DNA of 64,000 nt from Pleurodeles waltl (GCF_031143425.1 NC_090444.1:1347576323-1347640322), one strand, 5' to 3'; positions 21,031 through 33,934 are shown, counted from the first letter of the stretch. Notes: generated from the letters alone by a model not told the origin. A program made the numbers and translations.

Positions 21031-21553
21031 GGGGGTCATTCTGACCGCACGAGAGCACCGCCAACAGGCTGGCGGTGCTCTCAAGGGCATTCTGACCGCG
21101 GCGGTTTGGCCGCGGTCAGAAAGGGAAAACCGGCGGTCTCCCGCCGGTTTTCTGCTGCCCTCAGGAAGCCGCCATGGGGATTCCGACACCCCATACCACC
21201 ATCCTGTTCCTGGCGGTTCGCCCGCCAGGAACAGGATGGCGGTATGGGGTGTCGTGGGGCCCCTGGGGGCCCCTGCAGTGCCCATGCCAATGGCATGGGC
21301 ACTGCAGGGGCCCCCGTAAGAGGGCCCCACAAAGAATTTCAGTGTCTGCTTAGCAGACACTGAAATTCGCGACGGGTGCAACTGCACCCGTCGCACCTTC
21401 CCACTCCGCCGGCTCCATTCGGAGTCGGCTTCCTCGTGGAACGGGGTTTCCCGCTGGGCTGGCGGGCGGCCGTCTTTCGACCGCGGAGCGGCCATATGGC
21501 GGTTCCCGCCAGGCGGGTGGCGACCGCCGTCCGCCGGCCTCAGAATGAGGCCC
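21031..21553. mobile_element. GC-rich foldback MITE (family G1), second copy
   Basis: Its ends are GGGGGTCATTCTGACCGC and the complement of GGGCCTCATTCTGAGGCC. It is flanked by ATA on both sides (21028-21030, 21554-21556). It shares internal hairpins with 14401-14948 ('gacgggtgca...tgcacccgtc', 'cggcggtctcccgccgg', 'gagcaccgcca...ggcggtgctc') but in inverted orientation relative to it. It also contains a long palindrome around 'caggaacaggatggcggtatgggg'. Confidence 0.82.
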
Positions 21554-21556
21554 ATA

Positions 21557-23889
21557 GACCTCTTTCATCCACTAATGAAGGTGCCTCAACCAGGGGTGAT
21601 GGTATTTCTTTGATCATTGTGGTAGCCCACTCGTTGTGGAGTTGGATGCCACTTGGAATGTCAAGTTGCACTGTTCGATAACTTGAATTTTTTGAGAACT
21701 CTCATGTAGATATTGAATGGCTAGGAAAAAAGTGGAGAGTCACTAGGTACCAGCCATCTGGTACCTTTCACAAGCAAAAAAGATGAGAACATCTTGATTT
21801 ACTTGCTACTGGTCAACAAGAAAGATGTGCAGTACTGAAAGTCATTCCAGCAATCCTTGCTTTTTTAAAGAACTTTTGAACAATGTCAAGAAACATTTTA
21901 AGATCTATCCAATTTATATTAGCCATCAGGTGTAGACGGATTATGATTTCGAATTGCTGTGAGTTCAACAAGGCTAGAAGATCTTTTCTTATGTTGACTG
22001 TTGTGGATTCTGGACCACTCCACAGACCTGCGCCACATAGCCTGTCGTGCAAAATTGAGTAATATTCAACCAATTCTTGCAGTTGTTGTGCAACCTCACA
22101 TTCAATGATTTAATAGATAATGGCAAGGTTTGAGATGGGTGTATAGGTAACTAGTTTCTATTGGTCAGCTGTTTCTTTAGATAAGGAGTGATTATGCTGT
22201 TTTAGGAGCAAAGGAGAAATTCCTTTTTGGAGAGTGTCATTTACGTTTCTTGCTACATCTAGGCTTGTTATCTTTCAGGCAAGAAGCCGCACGGTGCTCA
22301 ACATGCTTATACATATCAATGCTGCTCCATGGGTGACGTGGGTATGTAGCTAAATCTTGCTGATATGGATCGGCCACATCGCCATGCCTATGTAGCTCAT
22401 GGGAGTGACTATATAACAGAGCAGTAGGGGTCTGCCCACTGCTCTGATACGGATGGAAGATCCCACTGCATATATGAAGACAGCAAATTATGCTTGCTAT
22501 TTCTAACCCTGCTCCTCCCCACAGGTCCAAATTGTGAGCTGGGGTCTTTTGGCTTTAAAAGAAATAACCAGGGTACTTTTCATGAAGCTACACCATTCAA
22601 ACAACCTCATTTACCAGCCAAGTCCTCAAAAATAAATGTTGAGATGAGCGAAAAAAGAGCTTCTGACATACAGAAAGGCATGGGGTAACACTACTATGCC
22701 AGTAGGCACATTAACCTTCTGCCTGCATTCTTTTAAGACAATGCCTGAAGCTCAGTAGGACTCAGTGGGAGCTATCAGAGAAAAGAGTGGAGTCACTCCA
22801 CAGACTACTCTCCTGCTCTTACCAACAAAGCAGCAGCCAGCACAGTACTTGTTGATGAAACAGGAAACAGTGAAATTCTGGATCATTGCCTGCTGCCCTA
22901 TAATGAACTGACTAGTAGATTTTGAGAACTGCTGTAGAAGACTGAATATTCAAATAAAAGACATGTAGGGTGGACTTAAGGCAGAAGGCAATAAGAGCTT
23001 TTGTTGAAGGCCATGGCTGATAGGTGAGATACCTGGTGATATGATCCCAGTGACAGTGGATGCACAGAGCTCATGGGGTAAGTATACACTTGTATAAAGT
23101 ATGGCAAGACACTAAAGCACAAGACATCATAAAAAAAATCTGTGATTTCTTTGTAAAGGGAAAGATTATGAAGGAAGGCAGATGAGGATTACTATATGCA
23201 GGGTGGGTGTTGGATGGTCTACAATATGTCAGTCTTTGCACAACAGAAAAAGATAAGACATCAGGCCTGACCATCAGTTTACTAGAGAAAGAATACTTTG
23301 AGAAGAATCTTTTAGATATGAATATTATCCACCCCAGGTGGGCGCAAGGAGTAAGCCACAAAAATGTTGCAGGATGAAGGGGAAAGAATAGAGGGAACAA
23401 AGAAGTATTGGACAGGTGCAGTTAAACCCAGTGAATAAAAAGGTTTGATAGAAGTTCTGTATCTGAAGCAAGATGCAACAGAGCTACATAATGTTTCTAC
23501 TTTCCAATAAATGATTATTAGCCAGTACAGAGAATACCTACATTATTTCATGCACACTTCTTGTGAGATTAATTGCACCCCCCAGGAGCATTCAATGTAA
23601 AGCAGCAGCAGTTTACAATTCAATCAAGTGTAATAATTATTCAAAATTTCTACCGGAAAGCCAAGAATAAAGGAACACAACCTCAAAGGGCAAATTATTG
23701 TGCACTCCATCCAATCCACTGCAACATAGGCCAGAATACAACGGGCTGTAACATAAACCAGAATGTGCAGCCGGAAATTAAATCCACATTGATGCTAAAT
23801 TGATTTTAAATTATTTTAGTAATTAATTCGGAGAATTCAATTAATCAACCTAGCATACTTTACCTAGGCAATTATGATGGTGTGATTAA
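21557..23889. other. Unassigned sequence between elements
   Basis: No recognised gene. Minus-strand open frame 22073-21813 (86 codons) has no domain I can name. The rest lacks clear repeats by eye. Confidence 0.35.
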
Positions 23890-24787
23890 GACCAATTCCT
23901 GTTTTATTGTATGCAGATAATGTTGCTTTAATGTCTAGAATGTCCAATAGTCTTAAAGCACTGACTGATAGTTTGTAACTTTTATGGACAATTTAGATCT
24001 GGAAATTAATGTAAGCAAAACATATTATATGGTGTGTGGCAGAACCAACAGTAAGCTAAAACGTATCTCTCTTAAGGGGAAGCACATTGGCAGGGTGGCT
24101 CATTTCGATTAGTTAGGTATTATCTCTGATTGAGTTCATGGACTCCTTGTTTATTGGGTAGGTGTCAAAAGTCAACTAAGCCATAGATGATTTGTTTAGT
24201 TTTGCACAGAAGATTGGGAATAAACCTGCCCTGTCCCTTTTAGACGTTTGAAAATGTAAATGCCCCCGACGTTAACATGTAATGGCTATATGGGGCTAAC
24301 AAAATTTTTCTGTAGACAGCTTTTGGGGCTACCACCCAATAGCTTTAGCTCTTCCTGCACTATGAATTAGGTATGGGCAAAACAGGTATGTGGAGGACAG
24401 TGTGAAATCAGCACCTTTGTTATTATGGTTGTTCAAATGGTCTAAATTTCAAGCTTCTTTAAACTGTCTTTTTATTGCAGAATGCGTAGCTCGTGGCCAT
24501 GGCCTTAAGATACCATCATTACAATATATTAAATCATTATCCAGTATGCTAGGAAGGCTGGATTTATTTGCTAGCCCACACCAGATATTATGGGGGGAGA
24601 AACATGGATCACGGTTAAGTTCAGTACCCATACAACACTATCCACAGAGGCAGAGGAGATGAAGAAACCTTCAGTTCAGGAATACGTTTTCACACAAACT
24701 ACTATGGGGTCGGAACCCTACCTGAATCTTGTTACAAACCAATGGGAGAGATCATTGGTTACAAGATTTCATTCAGGTTTTATTTGT
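23890..24787 (+). pseudogene. Non-LTR retrotransposon RT fragment
   Basis: From 23893 the frame reads 'PIPVLLYADNVALMSR', the RT catalytic box with YADN in place of YADD (23910-23921). After a frame change it reads 'DNLDLEINVSKTYYMVCGRTN' and 'LGIISD', the usual 'L.IN..KT..M.FGR' and 'YLG' motifs downstream of the box. The later frame (24390-24760) gives 'VKSAPLLLWLFKWSKFQASL' and 'LNLVTNQWERSLVTRF', consistent with the C-terminal part of the same protein. Stops and shifts show it is decayed. The match stops exactly where the repeated unit at 24788 begins. Confidence 0.65.
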
Positions 24788-25304
24788 AGTGGCCAGGGTA
24801 TGCCCAGATGTGGGTCCCTTGTTCACTGTGCCACTGGATTCAAGCTAGCCTGGCTGATGAGGGGTGATACCCCAAAACCGGTCCCAGGATGCTTGCTTCT
24901 GGTCCAGAGTTGACCTAGCCAGGCAGTTAGGGCTGGACTGTTCCCATGGGGAGCAGAGTCAAGACTGATTTGCATATGACTGGCTCCAAACCAGAGTGGC
25001 ATGGTGAGCTAAAGAACAATGGATTTAACCCAGATCTGTGACTGGGGGTTGAGTGTTTGAAAAGTTCCATCACTCCATCCATCACCTCTTTGTGTGTTGC
25101 TATGTTCACCCTAAGTGGCAAGGTTATGCCTAGACGGGGGCTCTTGCTCACTGTGCCACTGGATTCAAGCTAGCCTGGCTAATGAGGGAGGATACCCCGA
25201 AACCGGTGCCCGGATGCTTGGTTCTGGTCCAAGGAGGACCTGACCTGGCAGTTCGGGCTGGACTGTTCCCACGGGGAGCAGGGTCAAGACTTATTTGCAT
25301 ATGC
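24788..25304 (+). repeat. Two direct copies of a 191-bp unit with a 326-bp period
   Basis: Unit 1 (24788-24979) and unit 2 (25114-25304) share 'cactggattcaagctagcctggct', 'ggctggactgttccca' and end in 'atttgcatatg', with roughly 85-90 percent identity by eye. The sequence after unit 2 ('cctctttgcgtgtta') matches the stretch before unit 2 ('cctctttgtgtgttg' at about 25085), so this is a partial tandem array in which the second spacer lacks about 100 bp. The nature of the unit is unknown; it may be a SINE or satellite fragment. Confidence 0.75.
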
Positions 25305-25579
25305 ATTTCCTCTTTGCGTGTTAGCATAGGTATTGAAATGCTTTAGGTTGTACCAATATAAAAATGTTTTTTCCATTTGCAAATATCTTTGGATTTGCTT
25401 GTTGGAAAATTAAAGGCTGATTTCTAGCTTCAAGAAAGCATCTCCACTGCCATCAGCAAATAAATCTGAAAAGAGAATTCCTCGTCTACGTTTTACGATT
25501 TAGCTTAAGGTATAGGTACGATAACTTTCTGTTATCTCGTAGAAAATGTGACCCAAAAATACAGTGGAATTGTCAAATC

Positions 25580-26280
25580 ACCTTGATGTTCTTGGAGAGT
25601 ACAGATTCAAATTAAAACTGTGACAGTCATTAAGGCATTTGTGCCAGTGTCACATACCTCCGGGATCCCAACAAACCTTAAATTGGATTTCCTCTATATT
25701 TTCCAGTTCTTTTTGCCTTGGTTGCTTCATTTTACTCATCATGCAGCAAGATGTTCTAGCTTTGTATCAATCCTTTCTATTTTTGCCTTCAAGAGTTTTA
25801 TCTTGCACTGCTTTGGTATCCTTAACTTCTTTTAATATGCTTAATTGTTTGAGAAATATGTTATGGTTTGGCTGCTGCTGTTGATATTGTTGTTGTTTTA
25901 GAAATGCAATTTCTAGTGAGTGTGTTGAGTTCGCTGTTGATTTCTTGAGAGGTCTCAGCTGATATCCAAGCACGGATCTTGCTGATGCCTCACTATTGCT
26001 CATTGTTGCAGCTACCATATCAATCCCATGTGCTTCCAGCAGTGGAGTCTGTTGAGAAGGAAGAACAGGTGTCATGCTTGCAACCACCTGTGAAATCTGT
26101 GACTTCTAGATTGGACTCTGTTATTCTGAACACGTTTTGGTTCAAAACTTTTTATTATAAAGGAGAGACTTGCAGTCTATGTTCTTCTTCCAGGGACTAT
26201 AGTGAGTTTTTAGAGTTTTGTTTTCTGCATCTGAGTCCAGGTCTATTGGAAAATCATAAGGTCTGTCACTGAGGGGGAGG
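25580..26280 (-). pseudogene. L1-like ORF1 fragment
   Basis: On the minus strand, the frame 26087-25767 has a glutamine-rich, coiled-coil-like stretch ('FLKQQQYQQQQP' then 'ILKEVKDTKAVQDKTLEG'). After a frame change it reaches 'SNLRFVGIPEV' (about 25685-25655), which matches the 'RRNNLRxxGxPE' start of the ORF1p RNA-recognition domain. This order is that of L1 ORF1p. No ORF2 was found immediately downstream. Confidence 0.5.
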
Positions 26281-29200
26281 CAAGAGTGAGTATAAAGTAT
26301 CACTTCATTGAATGAATTACTATTAGGAGCAGCTTTTGAATTTCATTTGAGCCCTTAATCAAACTCCAGTTTATTCAGCTGTGAATTATAGTTTGTATTG
26401 ACATTGCCTTCACATTTCTAAGCTGACTGCTCTGATTGCTCTGTTGCACACTCCCTACAAACAATCTTGGATATTCTACCAATCTCTTTCTCTATTATGC
26501 TTTTATATATTTTGATTTAAAGAATCTTATAAGGCATTGCTTGTGATATTTGCAAGGGGTTGATAGCACTGATAAGCTGTATCAGGCACCCTTTCTCCAC
26601 TTGAGTACTGGCCTTAACCACTGGAGGCAATGTCAGGTTTGTCAAGAACAAATGACTGGCTTTTCATAGGAGCTGCTCGATTGTTAGTCAAAGGAGACTT
26701 GCCAATCTGTGGGAACTCTACAGCTGTATTTTAAAATGCAAGCTGGCCTTCACCTCAAAAATCAGTTTATTTGGCCAGAACAATGTCACTGTTGGAGAGG
26801 AGCAGAAAGGAAGAGTGCTAAAGAAGTTTTGAGAGTAACAACTCAAATGCTGCTAAATCAGAGGCACTTACGTTGTGGAATAATATTACCTATGGTTACT
26901 TTTGGTAGCATTCACAGCTCTCATCAGCACTGCCAGGTGCCCATAGTAGAGACTACCACATCTGACACAACCTCTGAAAAAGTACTGGGAGCTTTAGTCT
27001 AAGAAATCATTTGCCAATGTCATTGTTTCATCACACTCAGTGATGTGAGCAGTAGAACTATCAGGAAGAATCAGTATAACTGCTCAAAAGAACCATGTTC
27101 ATCAATAATGTGTATAGAAGACACCATCATTGCTTGGAGACGTGGTCTGTCCTAGTGGTGAAGTTCTATCACCAACTCAGAGGCTGCATCTCACGGGCCT
27201 CACAGGCCTCACATCCCATCACTTTTTCTGAAAGTTAGGTTTTTATCAACCCTACTGTGAGAATTCTTATTTTAGGTCACCCCAGTACATAGTATAGCTA
27301 TGTAAATCCTATAAAGCACGCAACTGATTTCAAGAGGTTTTCAAGGTCATAGTTCAACACTGAGGAAATGGAAGCCATTACACCCTACAAAACTTGGAAA
27401 TGTCAATAACTCTTCTATCATCCATTAAAGCCAAAAGACTAGAACTTGGAAGGACTGGTTTGGGAAGGAGACATCAGTCTAGTTGTCTGAATATAATTAA
27501 GGGGATCTTAGGGCAAATGGTTTCCTTTAATAATTCTTCAGATACTTGATGTTGAAAATATACAGTAAGCAGAGATAAAGTGCCCTAACCCATTGGATCA
27601 TTGTAAAATATAGTAAAGTTTAAGATTTTAAAATATATATTTATCCAAGAGAAAGGCATGAATTGCCCAAACTCCTGAAAGCAAACTCCTAAACCTGTCA
27701 AGCTGGGTGCTCTGTCAGGGGACAAATAGGCCCACTTCTGGAAGACCCGAAGGTGCTAAATCGAAGTGAAAATCTGATGGCTCATCCTTCATTGAGCTTT
27801 ATTTTTATGGTTTCTTGAGTGCCATGGAACGGCACTTATTTTTCCTCATCAGACATTAACCACGAGCAAAAGAGGAAAAAAGACAAATTGGAAAGACAGA
27901 GGAAGAGAAAGACGTAAAACCCATCACGAAGGAGTAAAGAAGAGACCATGAAGAGTGACATAATGGGGTAGGAAGTGTCTGGTAGTGGATTAAAGAAGCA
28001 TCAGGTGTTTTAGGCCACACATCCTTGGTATTCCGTGTGCAAATATTTAATTGCACAGGCCGTGGGCTTCTGAAAAGAGACTTGGGTACCTGCACACCTC
28101 ATTTTTAAATTAAGCACTGCCAGAAGAACAAGAAATTCTGACACGTGCTGGAGCGAAATCACAAAAAATCTAAGTTCTGAAGGGAATCTGTCACGAAAGT
28201 GAAGTGCTCCTGGAGAGTGCCTGGGCACTAAGCAATGAAGTGAATGTTGTTTATATAGATCTCAAAGCGAATGCTTCTTTACTTCTGGACAGCTTTGATT
28301 AGGAGTGCCTCTGTAACTAGAAACCTCGGCCTAAGCACATGGGTTGCATCTACAAGTTGCATGGAGTTGCAATTACAAGGTGCAGCATAGTCTGCAACCC
28401 TTCATACATTTCAGTCATTTCCGGGCACAAAAAGGCCGGTAAATACTGGGACATGCAGATATTGGTGCTGACTACACCAAAATATGCTCTTAATGCACAT
28501 TTTTAGTCACCTGTTAAATGTCGAACCCCAATTCATTCGTTTTTTGGGATGCAATGAATATAGCCTGCTCCCCTGGGGCGCTATAATTGAAGTCTAATTT
28601 CCTAAAACAGATATTGTGAAGCTCCACAAGATGAAGGGGAGACAGCAGAACATTACTCTACCTAGAACTCCATGAGCTGTTTGTGACTGTATAGTAGGAG
28701 GTTGAAAAAGAAGCACAAGTAAGGTCCAGACTTACAACCCAGTCCCCAGTGATGAGGGTACCTCTGAAAATATAATTTACTAATTTTTCATGAATCGAAA
28801 GGCAGCATCCACATTTTCTGTGTGGTATTGTGAAACCCGAAAAGCACAGCACTGAGCCATAGCTACACTGATTGGCCTACTGCTAGTGTCATCGCCTATA
28901 CTGGTCGTCTCCATACGACTGAGGCGAGTGTCCACTGTAAAGCACACTATATGTAGTGGAGTAATTCCGTTTGCGTACAAATTTCTCTGTGTAGACAAAC
29001 CTATAACGTTCTCACACATTGGGTGTGTGCTGTGCACTGCAGGACAAACGTATTGTATTTATTTTTTAAGAAAGTAACACATTATCCCTTGTTTTTCGCC
29101 TGCTTCAATTAAGCGTTCGTTTTTTAATTAGGCATTCGTTTAGTTTAGGGCCAGGACACCAAATCTTGGGTAGCAGCACAGTTTATAGAAGTACAATCAA

Positions 29201-30300
29201 TCAATCAAACTCAGTCTGGCTATTTTAGTAGAATGTGCTTTGTGTCAAAACCACTTGTTGTGTGCGCTAATCCACCGCTGTAACTCCCACTTGACATAGC
29301 GCAAGCTGTTTTTCTACTGTAAAAAGTGCATCTTTCCAGTGTACAAACATATTCTGTGCTAGATAATAAATAGCACACGCTTCTTTGCTCCTCTTTGCAT
29401 GACTTTGGATCACACTGGGACTAGCACAAAGCCTCAGTAAATCTGAATTTCCAAATTTATCCTGTGAAAAATATCTTGAGATTTCCGAAGGTCAATCTCA
29501 CCAATCCCTTAAAAAGTGTACGAGTTAAATTGTTCTCTTTAGATATTTAGCCTACTAGACAGCACATGTGCTGTCCTTTGTGAGGCATATTGTGGCTTAC
29601 CAAGTAAATTTGAACCCCGCCTTTTGCCTACGTACGGTTGGCATGCCTGTCACTCTCATTTGCCTTCTTATTCATGTCTCAGCTTGTCAATCTTGTGGTT
29701 GTCCCTCCCATGAAGCATTGTCTGTTTACCGTTACTTTGATTAGCTGATACCGCCACTTCCTCTGCTTGCTTTTCAAGCACTACTTTTTTCTTTTCTGTT
29801 AAGGACTCCATGAGAGTGCATTTGTTGTCCCCCTCAATTCCGTGCTGCTCCCTTTCACTTAAGTGCTTCTTCCCGCCATCTCCCTGTGCACTTCTGAGCT
29901 TCGCCCCCTTGTCCCTCTTGCACCCTTTGTTTTGCTTCCCACCACCGAGGCCCTCTGTGTTGCTTTGTGTCCCTCCCATCCCATCTTCGGTTGCTTACCC
30001 ATCTTCTCCGTGTTGCTTTAGCTTCCCCCAGTTGCTTCTGTTTTCAAACGCCTCCTCACTTCAAATAACAAAAACATAGGTTTAATTTTCCGTTTTTACA
30101 GATCCGACCCGGATTGGTAACTAAAAAGGAAAAAAAAACACCTCGCCCGCGTCATTAATGCATGCCCTACAAATAACACAGCGCTCAAAGGCTTTTTAAT
30201 TTTTGTTTTAACTTTAGCCACACTAAACAGTATTGGGGATGCTGTGCAGCCTGACTGAAAATCATTGGCAAGCCAATAAATCACAAAGGCGCGTCCTACT
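26281..30300. other. Unassigned intron-like sequence
   Basis: No exon or clear transposon recognised. A short AATC tandem repeat lies at 29194-29209. The plus strand is pyrimidine-rich at about 29820-30050; its complement holds a 103-codon frame (29979-29668) beginning MGGTQSN, of unknown nature. Confidence 0.35.
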
Positions 30301-30309
30301 GAATTTGAA

Positions 30310-31040
30310 AGTAATTTTTTAGTTCTGCTACCTTCTAGTCTTCTAATGTGATTTCTTCTAATGAGCCTGAGCTTATCAACAGTATCGCTACCATTGTCAA
30401 GTAAGACTTCCCAGACTTTGTTACGATTAATTGTGTCAGAGGCCTAGAAGAGGTCATTCACAGCTATAAATAGTATTTGCGTCTTCCTCTCAACCTAATC
30501 AGCTGCAAAGCAGTGAAGGGTTAGTGCTCAGTCTGTTGTTGTCATGCCAAATTAGCCTGCTTGGATCTCACTTAATAATGTCTGTGTTTGTCCCCAATGT
30601 CTGAAAACGAATATACAGTAGTACCCTTTTGAATATTCTTGAGCTTTCATTCAAGCGTGATATTGTACAATAAGCTGTTGGATCAATATAATTTCCCTAC
30701 TTGAAGTTGGGAACAAATAGAGCTTTGTTAGAATCAAGGCTGAACAACAAACTTCTCATACTACAATTTATAACCAGGGTCAATTTATCCTTTACAGACC
30801 CAAGAGTACAAGGAGAGAGTTCATGACCTTATTTGGTTTCCTTCTTAGTTTACACCTCACATGCAGAGCACGATTGAAATACCTCCCCTCACATCTATAA
30901 CGGCTAAGAGCACACTTTATAGTAGTTTGAAATGTATGTGAACAATATTTTGTCTTACATAGAGTACAGACGTAATCAGACATGCACATGTACATCAACC
31001 TCCTGTATTCCCTTCTCCTTAATGAAATCAGGGACAATTA
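30310..31040 (-). pseudogene. Non-LTR retrotransposon RT N-terminal fragment
   Basis: On the minus strand, 31037-30792 gives 'RREYRRLM' and nearby sequence like the linker before LINE RTs. About 30700-30640 resembles the 'NYRP..LL' region. About 30470-30340 gives 'AVNDLF.ASDTINRNKVWEVLLDNG', matching the RT motif 'IDL..AFDTVNR..LW..L'. Frames change several times. It may be the same family as 23890-24787, since the two pieces cover complementary parts of RT, but this is not provable by eye. Confidence 0.6.
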
Positions 31041-31105
31041 TGTCACACAATGATAGATATTGTTAATAACTGTCTGTAAGCTGTAAGCTGTACCTTGGAA
31101 AGTAT

Positions 31106-31410
31106 GGGGCCTATTTATAGGCCCCTAGCGCCACTTCGCGCCAGGTTAACATAATTTATTTTGACGTTAATGTGGCCCAGTTAATGTGGCCCAACGAGGC
31201 CTAAATCCCCGTGCCGTATTTACAGTGGCACAATGCATGCATTGCGCCACTCTGTATAACCTTTTGCACTACAATATGCCTGCGCCAAGCATAATGTATG
31301 CAAAGGGGGCATTCCCCCATTAGGGGAGCCGTAAAAATGGCACAAGGAAAGCTATGAGATTAACTTGCGCCATTTATTACAGCACTTTTAACGCCTGCTG
31401 AGAAAGAGGC
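31106..31410 (+). mobile_element. Harbinger-like MITE, family C1, truncated copy
   Basis: It starts 'ggggcctatttataggcccctagcgcca' and contains 'ggcacaatgcatgcattgcgccact' and 'gcataatgtatgcaaagggggcattcccccattagg'. These blocks recur in the same order at 48183-48660 and 63664-64000. The 3' terminus is not found, and the sequence stops matching at about 31400. Confidence 0.7.
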
Positions 31411-33296
31411 AGGAGAGGATGTGCTGCAAATGCAGGAAAGTTTGCCCTTGAAAACGTTTACTATTTGGTCAGAGAGGTCCAGGATTCAGCCTCACTCACT
31501 GAACAAAAATACTACCTTACCAATACCTCCTCAGATCACTTTCCGGACCTTTGGAAGAACATAAGAAAGCTTACCCTACCGTCTGTGACCTTTGTGGGGA
31601 AACTCAGGGCTGGACCTGCTTCTGCTTGTATCCAAGACTGAAAAGTTGACTACAAAGTTCAGTTGGGTGACTTCCTATGTGACTACAGGGACATAAAAAG
31701 CAGCAGGAGTCCTCTTCCTAGCATGACCAGTGCACTATTGGCAAGTGGACCTTGCGTGGACTTTCTTGGTGGACTCTGCTGAAATAGATGAGGCCACATG
31801 AGCCTTAAAAGTGACCCAGAGGAACTGTTCCAAAAAGTTGGAAAATGTAGGACTTACAAACGTTCGACTCCAGAGAACTTGGAGTACCTAACTAAGGCTA
31901 TCCTTACAAGACAAGACCTCAGCAAACAAGAAAATCAGGTAGGTCATGTTTAGACATTTGCATGTCCTTGCTTTGGAGAAAAGTTGATGGGAACATTGGA
32001 ATTCACCTGGGATCTCTGACAAGTAGTGTGCATTCTAATGAGGGTCCCTTCCAAGAAAGCTTGGTAGAGAGTCGTATGACACCTATTTCCACTGCTCTAA
32101 ATAGTGAGTTAGCATGCTGGCACTGCCTGAGTGCTACATGAAATCTAGCAGTTGTAGCTGGGACAAGCCTGACACACAACAGGTATGTTGTTTGAAAGCT
32201 TTATTCAAGGTACTTCTGTTGACTCATTCTTTACATGGGAATATGGGTTAGGTGGAGTGAGAGCTGAAGGGCAAAGATGCTGTGGCTGGAGAATGAGCAA
32301 AGCATAGATTGACCTCTTCGGCAGCTGGAGGAAGACTTATTCTGATTGCTGGCTAATCTAAAAATATGTAATCTTAAAATATGTACTTTATGAATGATTG
32401 CTTCTTGTCCAGTGTCATAAAGGCTGAGATATATTTGGGGAGGGTAGTAAATAGCTTGTTGCTGAAAACTCTTTGTTTCTTTGTTCTAAGACTTGCCAGG
32501 AGAGATTCACAACTTTTGATCTGCTCTTACAAAAATAACTTCAGGAAAAGCCTTACACTTATCAAGGGAGATGAGGAAAATCTCTAAAGAGCAACACAGG
32601 TCCAGGACACAGTCTTGTCAGCTTTTGTTGGATAACATTGTAGATATCTCTGTCAGATCATTGGAGGAATGTAAGGACTCGAGGACTGATTTTGCAAGTC
32701 ACATTAATCTTGTGTGAGCTGTGATACACGTCCTTACAGGACAGTTTTTCTAGTTCATAGCAGAACAAAGGATGACAGTCACAGCATAATCAGATGAGAA
32801 CCATTCACTGGAATTAGAGTTTCAAAATTCTGATAGTTCTCTATAGATAATAGGGGAGTTTTGCTGCAATAAATCACCTACTGCTTCACCACTCCAGATC
32901 AACTGATAAGTTGAGCCACAAGGGAGATATTAACAATATTCTAATTGGAATTATATTCCTTACAAGTCACACTAAAGTTAGCAACCTCGTCATTGACTTT
33001 CTGCATAGATTGCCATTTTTTAAAGAAATAATCCTACTTGCTAATATAGCATTATATTATTTATATTTGCTGTTATTTGGGCACTTTTGTATTGTTAGCA
33101 GCATGAACCATATAAACAAAGACTAACAAAGTCAGGATTAAATGCATCTCTGCAAGATCGCTGGTGCAGGAATAATCAATCGAGTTTGCAGTTGATCTTG
33201 AGTTGGAAACTGGGGATTCACCGAAGGTATGGGCAGCCAAACCATTCTGCCCATGTAGTTCCAGTTAGTTAGTACAATGGTTCCCTAGGATGAACC
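31411..33296. other. Unassigned intron-like sequence
   Basis: No protein match or repeat recognised. Small open frames at 32381-32587 and 32911-33126 are AT-rich and look like chance. Confidence 0.35.
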
Positions 33297-33934
33297 CCCA
33301 CACCTGGGATTCCCTGGCTAACAAACAAACAACATGCACACACATAGGAAATTGATTGATTTTACTCTCTGATATAGTATAATTGAGAAAAGAACACCTT
33401 TTCTGCAGGGGTCATTATCGGGACATAAAGAGAACAACTACAATGTAGGGGACTCTCTTTCAAAAAGGCTTTTAGTGTTTTTCTCTATTCATGAGGATTT
33501 CTCCTCAGGACAACTGTTTGAAATACCTTAAAGCCTTTTTGAATGCAGGCCCCCTTTATTGTAGGTGTTTCCTTTATGTCTTGATGATGACACCCCCCCA
33601 AATCATTTCTAGGGTTCAAACATCAGCATTTCTTTATGTAGATCAACTTTGGGTGTTATGTGCTCAAACTATACTATATACTCAAGACAGTTTTTGGAAA
33701 CTATTATTGTAAATATTTATGCAAAACATTTGTGTTTTTCTTTATAATCTCACCTTATTCAGTGCACTATCACTCACCTTGCCACTTTTCACTGTGTGGT
33801 TCATTGAACCACCTATACAGTTTCTGCAAAAAAGATGTTCTTTACTCATTTATAATATATAGGACAGTGAAATCAGTCAACCTCCTCCATGTATGCATGT
33901 TGTTTGTTTGTTAGCCAGGGAAATCTAGGTGTGG
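33297..33934. mobile_element. Foldback element with about 110-bp terminal inverted repeats
   Basis: The left arm (33297-33408) includes 'ccctggctaacaaacaaac' and 'aagaacaccttttctgcag'. The right arm (33823-33934) reads 'ctgcaaaaaagatgttcttt' and 'gtttgtttgttagccaggg'. The arms pair along most of their length at roughly 80 percent. The loop is about 410 bp with no protein recognised. No target duplication could be fixed. Confidence 0.65.

Noticed and set aside
21813..22073. Antisense frame that faintly resembled an esterase (SGNH) or LINE endonuclease segment
   Set aside because: No catalytic motif could be placed, so the similarity is not usable.
24830..24850. Pol III B-box-like 'ggattcaagct' in the 191-bp unit
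   Set aside because: No matching A box at the proper distance, so a tRNA-derived SINE cannot be claimed.
30001..30120. CpG-island or promoter near the pyrimidine-rich stretch
   Set aside because: CpG density is modest and there is no first exon or TSS signal.
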